From: Brachyspira suanatina
Lineage (GTDB): Bacteria > Spirochaetota > Brachyspiria > Brachyspirales > Brachyspiraceae
DNA length: 64,000 nt
NCBI RefSeq assembly: GCF_001049755.1
Contig: NZ_CVLB01000001.1
Coordinates: forward strand, 620,001-684,000
Reading direction: 5' to 3'
Of the stretch, positions 8,736 through 15,889 are shown one piece after another. The notes below the pieces were generated by a model. The model saw only the letters and a list, made by a program, of their open reading frames with translations. It was not told where the DNA came from and searched no databases. Each line of letters starts with the position of its first letter. Positions within the stretch are counted from its first letter, which is position 1. The translations under genes were made by a program, and so were the position numbers.

Positions 8736-10589
8736 ATGGCAAAAATATCTAATTATCTTCTTAGTAAACATATAGAAAAATGCAAAATATCATTAGAAGC
8801 TTTTGAAAAAAGAGAAATTCCAGATTTAAAAGATGATTTTAAAAAAGAAGCAGAAAAAGTTCTATATGATGCAAATAATTTTTTAAATAGCATTGATCCA
8901 TTCAATTATTCTGATTTTGATGATTTTAACAGAAAGGCAGAAAAATTTAATGATGAATTAAACAAAATACTTGAAACATTTTATATAAAAGAGCCTGACG
9001 AACTTTATACTTATAACAGGTTTATTGAGTATTTTCATTATGATAAAACTATGTTTAATGATGAAAATGATGAAATTGATATTAATGATTTACATACTTT
9101 AGATGAATATTTCGATTGCAATACTAATGGAGTTGCTTTAAACAATATGGGATCATATAGATATGCTATAGATAAATATAGTGAAGCTATAGATTTAATT
9201 GATTATTATGCATTAGCTTATTATAATAGGGGACTTTCTAGAAGTAATTTAGGATTTTTTAAGAAAGCTATAAAAGATTATGACAAAGCTATAGAATTAA
9301 GTAAAAATTATAAAGATGCTTATTATAATAGAGGGTTTGCTAAAAATAATGCTGGCTTACACAAGGAAGCTATTGAAGATTATAATAAGGTTATAGAGTT
9401 AGACAATAAAAATATAGATGCATATAATAATAGAGGAGTTTCCAAAAATTACTTACAGCTTTTTGATGAGGCTATGAAAGATTTTAATAAGATTTTAGAA
9501 TTAGATCCTAATAACTATTGTGCTTATAGCAACAGAGGTAATTCTAAAAATGATTTGGGACTTTATAAAGAAGCCATTGAAGATTATAACAAAGCTATAG
9601 AAATTAATCCAAATTATTCAGATGCTTATTATAATAGAGGAAATTCAAAAAAAGAGTTAGGTTTATTTAAAGAAGCTATTGAAGATTATGATAATGCTAT
9701 AAAATTGAAACCTAGCGATATAAATTCCTATATGAATAGAGGAAATGCTAAATATGATTTAGAATTATATGAAGAAGCTATAAAAGATTATGACAAAATT
9801 ATAAAATTGGATCATAATTATGTAGATGCTTATTATAACAGAGCAAATGCAAAAAGAGAGCTTGGTTTATATAAGGAATCTATAAAAGATTATGATAAAG
9901 CTATATATTTGAATCCTAATTATAGTGATGCATATAATAATAGAGGGCTTGCTAAAAGTGAGTTAGGAATGTATGAAGAAGCTATAAAAGATTATGAAGA
10001 ATCTATAGATTTATGTGCAGATAATCCAGAAGCCTATTATAATATAGGAAGTGCTAAATATGATTTGGATCTTTTAAAAGAATCAATTAAATATTATGAT
10101 AAGGCTATAGAATTAAGACCGACTTACAGTGAGGCATATAATAACAGAGGACTTTCTAAAAATGATTTGGGACTTTATAAAGAAGCTATCAAAGATTATG
10201 ATAAATCTATAGAATTAAACCCTAATGACAGCAATACTTATAATAATAGAGGGCTTACTAAATATAGTTTAGGCTTGTATAAAGAAGCTATAAAAGATTA
10301 TACTAAGGCTATAGAATTGACTCCTAATTATACAAATGCTTACGGCAATAGAGGAAGTGCTAAAGATGAATTAGGACAGTATCAAGAAGCTATAAAGGAT
10401 TATGATAAAGCTATAGAACTAGAACCAAATACAGCTTATTTATATAATGATAGAGGATGGGTTAAGAAAAATGCAGGACTATATAAAGAGGCTTTAAAAG
10501 ATTATAAAAAGGCTTTAGAATTAGATCCTAATAATGAATATGCAAAGAGCAATATTGCAAATCTTAAAAAAGAACATGGCTTGAAATAA
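8736..10589 (+). CDS. TPR-repeat protein with coiled N-terminal domain
   Basis: A 617-residue soluble protein with no signal peptide. The first about 125 residues form a Lys/Glu-rich helical domain containing NYSDFDDFNRKAEKFNDELN, which is nearly repeated in the gene at 13379. From about residue 130 to the end there are about 14 tandem 34-residue TPR units of the form AYYNRGxxKxxLGxYKEAIKDYDKAIELNP. TPR arrays are protein-binding scaffolds. The partner is unknown. AGGAATT before the ATG is the ribosome site. The next TPR gene begins 24 bases after the stop, so they are probably cotranscribed. Confidence 0.85.
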   Translation: MAKISNYLLSKHIEKCKISLEAFEKREIPDLKDDFKKEAEKVLYDANNFLNSIDPFNYSDFDDFNRKAEKFNDELNKILETFYIKEPDELYTYNRFIEYFHYDKTMFNDENDEIDINDLHTLDEYFDCNTNGVALNNMGSYRYAIDKYSEAIDLIDYYALAYYNRGLSRSNLGFFKKAIKDYDKAIELSKNYKDAYYNRGFAKNNAGLHKEAIEDYNKVIELDNKNIDAYNNRGVSKNYLQLFDEAMKDFNKILELDPNNYCAYSNRGNSKNDLGLYKEAIEDYNKAIEINPNYSDAYYNRGNSKKELGLFKEAIEDYDNAIKLKPSDINSYMNRGNAKYDLELYEEAIKDYDKIIKLDHNYVDAYYNRANAKRELGLYKESIKDYDKAIYLNPNYSDAYNNRGLAKSELGMYEEAIKDYEESIDLCADNPEAYYNIGSAKYDLDLLKESIKYYDKAIELRPTYSEAYNNRGLSKNDLGLYKEAIKDYDKSIELNPNDSNTYNNRGLTKYSLGLYKEAIKDYTKAIELTPNYTNAYGNRGSAKDELGQYQEAIKDYDKAIELEPNTAYLYNDRGWVKKNAGLYKEALKDYKKALELDPNNEYAKSNIANLKKEHGLK

Positions 10590-10613
10590 AATTAGTTTTA
10601 TAGGAATTGTATT

Positions 10614-13067
10614 ATGAATGACAATATTAAAGAATTGCTGGATAAAGCCAAAGAAGCTTATGAAAATAAAGAGTATGAAAAGTCCATTGAATATATTGAT
10701 AAGGTTATATTTTATAATGGCGATTCTTATGATCTTTATCATAACAGAGGATTATCAAAATTAAATTTGGGATTATATAAAGAAGCTATAAATGATTTTG
10801 AGAGAGCTATTGAATTGGGTGATGACGGCGAAACTGTATATTATGATAGAGGTTTGGCAAAATTATATTTAGGTAATTATGAAGAAGCTATAGAAGATTT
10901 TAACAGAGTTTTGCAAATAAATAATAATGATATTGATTCACGTGTTAATATAGGATTATGCTATCTTTATATGAAAAAATATAAAGAAGCTATAAATATT
11001 TATGATGAAGTAATAGCAGATTTTCCTGATAATATTAGTTCTTATAATAATAGGGGATTATGTAAGTTTTATTTATCTAAATTTGAAGAAGCTATAAATG
11101 ATTTTAATAAAGTTATAGAATTAGATAAAAATGATACAGCAAGTTCGGCATATAATACTATTGGTTTATGTAAATACAATTTGAATGAATTTGATGAAGC
11201 TTTGAAATGTTATGAGAAGGCTATAGAGATTAATCCTAATTTAATTAATGCCTATCATAATATTGCTTTGATAAAACATTCTGTGGGATTAGATGATGAG
11301 GCTTTATCATATTTGAATAAGGCTTTAGAAATAGATCCTAGTAATATTGAAACATATTTAAAAATTTATTCTATAAAATTAGGTTTAGGTTTAGAGCATG
11401 AAGCTAATAAATATTTAAATAAAATTATAGAAATGTATCCTGATGATATTTATGTTTATGATAGAATAGGAAATATAAAAATTGATGCCGGATATATGGA
11501 GGAATCTTTAGAATATTTAAAAAAAGCATTAGAAATAAATCCTAATTTTATTGATGCATATTATGATATTGCTTTTGCTTTGCATAAATTAGATTTAAAT
11601 AATGAGGCTTTGGAATATTTAGAAAAAGCACTTAAAATTTATCCTAATAGTGCAGATACTTATTTCAAAATGTTTTTAATTAAAAGAGCTTTAATAGATT
11701 ACGGAGGAGCTTTATCTTGTTTAAATAAAATACTTGAAATAGATAATACTGATGTTGTTATTTATAATGAAATTGCTTTGATCAAAATAGAATTAGAATT
11801 ATATGATGAGGCTTTATATTATTTGAATAAGGCTTTGGATATAGATACTAATAATGCTGAAATATATAATAGTATTGGCTTAGTATATCATTATAAAAAA
11901 GATTATGAAGAAGCTATTAAAAATTTTAATAAGGCATTGGAGTTAAATACTTCTATGGCTAGTGCTTATTATAATATTGGTTTGGCATATTATGAAATGC
12001 ATGATTATGAAAACTCAATTCGATATTATAATAAGGCATTGGAGATAAATCCTCAGTATGCATCTGCCTATATTAATTTAGGACTTATTAAACATAATTT
12101 AGGAAACTATAAAGAAGCTATTGACTATTATAAAAAAGCATTAGAAATAAATCCTGATTATAGTTTGGCTTATTATAATATAGCTCTTGCTGAAATGAGT
12201 TTAGAAGATTATAAAAATTCTTTGGAAGATTTTAATAAAGCATTAGAATTAGGTTATAATGAAGCAGACATTTATATTAATATAGGACTTATATATTCAA
12301 GACAATCTATATATGATAAAGCTATAGAGTATTATAATAAAGTGTTAGAGATAAATCCTAAGAAAGTTAATGCCTATTATAATATTGCTTTTTGTTTATC
12401 TAACATGGATAAATATGAAGAAGCTTTAGAAATATATGATAAAGTTATAAGAATGTATCCTGGTAATTTTGATGTTTATTATGAAAGAGGATATACTAAA
12501 TACAGGGCATTGAAGTATGAGGAGGCTATAAGAGATTTTGATATTATTATAAATGTGAATTCCAAACATTATAATGCTTATTATTATAGAGGCTGTTCTA
12601 AAAAATATTTAAAGAATTATGATGAAGCAATAAATGATTTGAATAAGGCTATAGAATATGATCCGAATAATCCTAACTATTACAGTGAAAGGGCTTCTTG
12701 TTATGATTATTTAAATAAATATAGAGAAAGTATTGAAAATTATGATAAAGCTATTGAATTAAATGATAATGATTGGTTTTTATATATTTTAAGATCTAAA
12801 GAGAAATTTCTTTTATCAAAGGAAAGTAATTTAGAAAATAAAACAAATGATAAGAAATCATTTTTTAATAAAATTATATCAAAAATTGTTTCATATAAAA
12901 GTTATACGGATTTAGAAAAGTCAGCATTAAATGATTTAGAAAAATCTTATAAGTTAGCTTTAGAAGATGAATTTTATCTTATGGTATTTAAAGATATTAT
13001 AAAAGATGAATTTACCAATATAGATTTAGCAACTGAATTTTGTAAGGATAATAATATTACTTTATAA
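10614..13067 (+). CDS. Large TPR-repeat protein
   Basis: An 817-residue protein made almost wholly of about 21 TPR units from residue 5 to about 720 (pattern AYYNIGLAYYEMxDYExSIxYYNKALEINP). A non-repeat C-terminal tail contains the Lys/Ser/Asn-rich NLENKTNDKKSFFNKIISK and ends with an acidic helical segment. Unlike the flanking TPR genes it lacks the SDFDDFN N-terminal domain. No signal peptide is seen, so it is likely a cytoplasmic scaffold. It follows the previous TPR gene by 24 bases with its own AGGAATT ribosome site. Function unknown beyond protein-protein binding. Confidence 0.85.
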   Translation: MNDNIKELLDKAKEAYENKEYEKSIEYIDKVIFYNGDSYDLYHNRGLSKLNLGLYKEAINDFERAIELGDDGETVYYDRGLAKLYLGNYEEAIEDFNRVLQINNNDIDSRVNIGLCYLYMKKYKEAINIYDEVIADFPDNISSYNNRGLCKFYLSKFEEAINDFNKVIELDKNDTASSAYNTIGLCKYNLNEFDEALKCYEKAIEINPNLINAYHNIALIKHSVGLDDEALSYLNKALEIDPSNIETYLKIYSIKLGLGLEHEANKYLNKIIEMYPDDIYVYDRIGNIKIDAGYMEESLEYLKKALEINPNFIDAYYDIAFALHKLDLNNEALEYLEKALKIYPNSADTYFKMFLIKRALIDYGGALSCLNKILEIDNTDVVIYNEIALIKIELELYDEALYYLNKALDIDTNNAEIYNSIGLVYHYKKDYEEAIKNFNKALELNTSMASAYYNIGLAYYEMHDYENSIRYYNKALEINPQYASAYINLGLIKHNLGNYKEAIDYYKKALEINPDYSLAYYNIALAEMSLEDYKNSLEDFNKALELGYNEADIYINIGLIYSRQSIYDKAIEYYNKVLEINPKKVNAYYNIAFCLSNMDKYEEALEIYDKVIRMYPGNFDVYYERGYTKYRALKYEEAIRDFDIIINVNSKHYNAYYYRGCSKKYLKNYDEAINDLNKAIEYDPNNPNYYSERASCYDYLNKYRESIENYDKAIELNDNDWFLYILRSKEKFLLSKESNLENKTNDKKSFFNKIISKIVSYKSYTDLEKSALNDLEKSYKLALEDEFYLMVFKDIIKDEFTNIDLATEFCKDNNITL

Positions 13068-13133
13068 ATTATAATATTAGCAGCTGTTTTATTTTTTGTT
13101 TTAATTTTGTCAACTACTAGCTGTAGTGGCAAC

Positions 13134-13179
13134 CCGCACGGTATCGTTTATTCTTAATGAATGTCCTTTATACGTGCGG
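13134..13179. repeat. GC-rich inverted repeat / stem-loop
   Basis: CCGCACG at 13134-13140 pairs with CGTGCGG at 13173-13179; the adjoining bases (GTAT with ATA) extend the stem imperfectly. The arms are unusually GC-rich for this genome. No T run follows, so it is not a typical terminator. The CGCACGGTA string recurs at 15330-15338. Confidence 0.6.
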
Positions 13180-13308
13180 CTGATAACTTATTATTATACA
13201 AAATCAATAAATCTATATTACATGTAAAACATATTTCTTAAATATTAGATAATCTTTTATTTTATAAAAAGGTGAAAATTAACAAAATATAGTTGTTTAG
13301 GTATATAC

Positions 13309-13328
13309 TATGATATAATTGTATCATA
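13309..13328. promoter_or_regulatory. Palindrome over the probable -10 of the third TPR gene
   Basis: TATGATA at 13309-13315 and TATCATA at 13322-13328 form a 20-base inverted repeat with one mismatched pair. It covers a TATAAT (13314-13319) placed about 60 bases before the start codon at 13379. The position suits an operator, but this is inferred from symmetry only. Confidence 0.4.
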
Positions 13329-13378
13329 TACAAAATTGTAACTTGTATGTTAATAATAAATAGTTATAGGAGTTAAAA

Positions 13379-14641
13379 ATGGCAACAATGACTAATTTTC
13401 TATTCAGTCAACATTTAAAAGAATCTAAAAATAAATTAGAGAATTTGCAAAAGGAATTAAATAAATGTTTAGATGAATTTAATGATTTTTTAAATAATAT
13501 TGATGCAGAAAATTATTCTGATTTTGATGATTTCAATGACAAAGCAAAAACTTTTAATGAAGAATTAAATAAAATAATGTCAGATAAACAAAATTTTATA
13601 GTCAGTTTTACAAATATAGTTGACAATAAGAAAGAAGTTGATATTGATCGTTTAAACAATCTTACTGATTATCATGATTATAATTCTAAAGGTATTTATA
13701 AAAGTGCTAATGGAGAATATGCAGAAGCTATAAAATATTATGATGAAGCTATAAAGTTAAACCCTAATATGGCAGATGCTTATTATAACAAAGCTGTTGC
13801 CAAAACTAAACTTGGACTTTTAAAAGAAGCTATAGAAGAATATGATAAGGCTATAGAGTTAAGAGCTGATTATACTTATGCTTATTATAACAGAGGACTT
13901 CTTAAAAGTGATTTAGGACTTTTAGAAGAAGCTATAAAAGATTTTGATAAAGCTTTATCAATAGATCCTAATTTATTTGATGCTTATAATAATAAAGGAT
14001 TATTAGAAGATGAGTTGGGATTTTCTAAAGAAGCTATAAAAGATTTTAACAAAGCTATAAAATTAAATCCTAATTATGCTCTTGCATATAATAATAGGGG
14101 AAATGCCAAAGATAATTTAGGACTTTATGAAGAAGCTATCAAAGATTATGATAAAGCTATAAAATTAAATCCTAATTATGCTCTTGCATATAATAATAGG
14201 GGAAATGCTAAAGATAATTTAGGACTTTATGAAGAAGCTATAGAAGATTTTGATAAGGCTATAAAATTAAATCCTGATGATACAGATGCTTATAATAACA
14301 GAGGTAATGCAAAATATAATTTAGAGCTTTATGAAGAAGCTATAGAAGATTATGATAAAGCTATAAAATTAAATCCTAATTATGCTTTTGCATATAATAA
14401 TAGGGGAAATGCTAAAGATAATTTAGGACTTTATGAAGAAGCTATAGAAGATTTTGATAAGGCTATAAAATTAAATCCTGATTATGCAGATGCTTATAAT
14501 AACAGAGGTCTTACTAAGGAAAATTTAGGTCTTTATGAAGAGGCATTAAAAGATTATAAGAAGGCTTTAAAATTGGATCCTAATAATGAATGTGCCAGAG
14601 AAAATGTAAAACGTACTAAAGAAGAATATGGTTTGAAATGA
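13379..14641 (+). CDS. TPR-repeat protein with coiled N-terminal domain (paralogue)
   Basis: A 420-residue protein. The N-terminal about 110 residues match the domain at the start of the gene at 8736 (shared NYSDFDDFN, then KAxxFNxELNKI). About nine TPR units of 34 residues follow. The central units are nearly identical at DNA level with a 102-base period: the same run starts at 14061, 14163 and, slightly changed, 14367. That indicates recent duplication or repeat homogenisation. No signal peptide. A strong AGGAGTT ribosome site precedes the ATG. It ends in KEEYGLK, like the KEHGLK ending of the first TPR protein. Likely a scaffold; partner unknown. Confidence 0.85.
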   Translation: MATMTNFLFSQHLKESKNKLENLQKELNKCLDEFNDFLNNIDAENYSDFDDFNDKAKTFNEELNKIMSDKQNFIVSFTNIVDNKKEVDIDRLNNLTDYHDYNSKGIYKSANGEYAEAIKYYDEAIKLNPNMADAYYNKAVAKTKLGLLKEAIEEYDKAIELRADYTYAYYNRGLLKSDLGLLEEAIKDFDKALSIDPNLFDAYNNKGLLEDELGFSKEAIKDFNKAIKLNPNYALAYNNRGNAKDNLGLYEEAIKDYDKAIKLNPNYALAYNNRGNAKDNLGLYEEAIEDFDKAIKLNPDDTDAYNNRGNAKYNLELYEEAIEDYDKAIKLNPNYAFAYNNRGNAKDNLGLYEEAIEDFDKAIKLNPDYADAYNNRGLTKENLGLYEEALKDYKKALKLDPNNECARENVKRTKEEYGLK

Positions 14642-14695
14642 AGTTGTAATATATTGTTTTTTTACTAAAATATAATTTTTTCAAGATGTATTTTT

Positions 14696-14887
14696 ATGAT
14701 TTTTAAAGTTATTGTTCATCAATATGAAGATGGTTTTTGGGCAGAAGTTCCAGATATAAAGTGGTGCTTTACTCAAGCTGATACTATGTAAGAATTAGAA
14801 TCAAATATTAAAGAGGCTATAGAAGGTTGTCTTTCTGTTGATATTGAAGAATATTCTAAAGAAAATATGATAAAACTATTGATGTAG
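14696..14887 (+). pseudogene. hicB: Broken HicB-type antitoxin gene (in-frame TAA)
   Basis: Translation from ATG 14696 gives MIFKVIVHQYEDGFWAEVPD followed by a Cys/Phe/Thr segment, the typical N-terminal domain of HicB antitoxins. The frame meets a TAA at 14789-14791, then continues in the same frame as ELESNIKEAIEGCLSV to a final TAG at 14885-14887. A normal gene would have an amino acid, probably Glu, at the TAA. So one nonsense change splits an otherwise readable gene. A remnant of the HicA partner follows four bases later. The DNA-binding C-terminal part some HicB proteins carry is absent. Non-functional unless the short product has a role. Confidence 0.8.
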
Positions 14888-14891
14888 TATT

Positions 14892-14966
14892 ATGAAAACT
14901 ATAAGTGGTAAAAAGTTTTGCAAGTTATTAGAAACTCATGGTGAATACTCGCAAGAATTAATGTAA
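14892..14966 (+). pseudogene. hicA: Truncated HicA-type toxin remnant
   Basis: ATG 14892 opens MKTISGKKFCKLLETHGE, the standard beginning of HicA mRNA-interferase toxins, but the frame stops at 14964-14966 after 24 codons. The conserved GSH segment carrying the catalytic His is not found in the following DNA. With the broken hicB just upstream this is a dead toxin-antitoxin pair. Confidence 0.75.
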
Positions 14967-15013
14967 GTCATTATATACTGAAAATTTTTAAGTTTGTCAA
15001 TTTTTTATTGTTC

Positions 15014-15236
15014 TTTTTCCCGCCGCACGCCACAGGCGGACAGCGTCAAAGAACCAGACGAAGTCCGCCTACGGCGAAGTGCAAGTGTAAAAATTAGTAC
15101 TAAATCATACTAAAATTATTTTACATGTAAAATAATTTATTAAATTAAAGCCATAATCTAGCCTTTCGCGAAGCGTGCCGACGAAGTCCGCCTAGCGAAG
15201 CGTGCCTATGGCAGGTGTGCTGCGGGAAAAGTTGAT
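15014..15236. repeat. Small GC-rich inverted-repeat element, no ORF
   Basis: A stretch of about 220 bases bounded by imperfect inverted ends: CTTTTTCCCGCCGCACGCC at 15014 and the reverse complement of GGTGTGCTGCGGGAAAAG ending near 15232. Inside, GACGAAGTCCGCCT occurs twice (15057-15070 and 15180-15193), and a 26-base perfect palindrome centred on ACATGT lies at 15113-15138. Much of it is far richer in G/C than the surroundings. It could be a MITE-like element or a repeated intergenic element of this genus. No target-site duplication was identified. Confidence 0.5.
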
Positions 15237-15457
15237 AAAAATAAATAAAGACATTAATTACATGCCCGCCCTTTAAAATTTGAAATTTCATTTTGAATGT
15301 TAACTCAATTAACTTTAAAATATATCTAACGCACGGTAAACCAAATTTATTATATAAACAAAATTTGAATTATAAATAAATTAATATTTTTAATTTTATT
15401 CTGCGTGCGATGGATGAGATTAGAAATAAAAAAAATTAAACTAATTATATTTTTGTA
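15237..15457. other. Intergenic, no gene seen
   Basis: AT-rich DNA with two short GC islands (ACGCACGGTA at 15329-15338 and CTGCGTGCG near 15402) that form a weak distant inverted repeat. No coding frame with a ribosome site was found. Confidence 0.5.
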
Positions 15458-15486
15458 TTGACAATTTTTTTATATTATGCTATATT
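15458..15486 (+). promoter_or_regulatory. Consensus sigma-70 promoter of the mgtA leader
   Basis: TTGACA at 15458-15463, exactly 17 bases, then TATATT at 15481-15486. Transcription should start near 15493. That puts the leader ORF about 36 bases and mgtA about 400 bases into the transcript. Confidence 0.8.
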
Positions 15487-15528
15487 CGCAAAAATTAAAA
15501 ATCTATATCATTATAAGGAGGTGGTGCT

Positions 15529-15606
15529 ATGCTAAACAAAAACTTCTATTCTCGCTCACTACTCAGCTTCAAAAGAATCGTCTACCTGATATGTCACTTC
15601 AATTAA
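15529..15606 (+). CDS. 25-residue leader peptide upstream of mgtA
   Basis: ATG 15529 is preceded by AAGGAGGTGG at ideal spacing, one of the strongest ribosome sites in the window, and the frame ends with TAA at 15604-15606. The peptide starts MLNKNFYSRSLLSFKRIV and ends HFN. Its codons are very unlike the rest of the window: AAC, TTC, CGC, CTC, AGC, ATC, GTC, TAC, CTG and CAC dominate, while neighbouring genes nearly always use A/T-ending codons. It lies between a consensus promoter and the mgtA gene with hairpins after it. I infer a regulatory leader, analogous in position to the mgtL leader of Salmonella, though the peptide is not similar. It could also be a small independent protein. Confidence 0.6.
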   Translation: MLNKNFYSRSLLSFKRIVYLICHFN

Positions 15607-15889
15607 TATATTTTCTATAATTACATTCATATATTAAAAATTATAAAACCGTTTTTGGTTTTTTGATTTGTTATTTTAGCTTTTGTAAATAACAGTATTA
15701 GAATAAATTTATTATAAAAAATAATAATTTTTAGATATTAGAATTGAAATATAAAAGCGAGTCGTAGCCAGTTAGTGAGTTTACTCACTAGCTTATTATA
15801 GGCGTAGACGAGCATAACAATAATAAAAAATAATAATTTATTAAATAATAAAAAATCGTTTTGAAAATATTATTATTGGAGTTGATATC
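15607..15889 (+). promoter_or_regulatory. Structured leader region of mgtA
   Basis: Between the leader ORF and mgtA there are two hairpins. A short terminator-like one (AAAACC 15645-15650 with GGTTTT 15657-15662) is followed by T-rich DNA. A longer one pairs TTAGTGAGT (15772-15780) with ACTCACTAG (15783-15791, one mismatch). Parts can instead pair back to the leader ORF: TAGTGAG (15773-15779) with CTCACTA (15555-15561), and GTAGACGA (15804-15811) with TCGTCTAC (15578-15585). This layout suits translation-coupled or ligand-dependent attenuation. No known riboswitch class was recognised. Confidence 0.45.

Larger units (their letters stand above)
13068..13378. other. Intergenic region with GC-rich hairpin and promoter
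   Basis: These 311 bases hold no gene. They contain a GC-rich stem-loop (13134-13179), a TTACATGTAA palindrome (13218-13227), and an AT-rich promoter area with a TATAAT at 13314-13319 before the next TPR gene. Confidence 0.6.

Noticed and set aside
9100-14600. DNA-level repeats across the TPR genes as mobile elements
   Set aside because: The period is 102 bases in frame with the 34-residue TPR unit, so protein repeats explain them.
15607-15889. Known Mg2+ riboswitch (M-box)
   Set aside because: I could not recognise the conserved M-box core, and the hairpins seen are short, so no named class is claimed.
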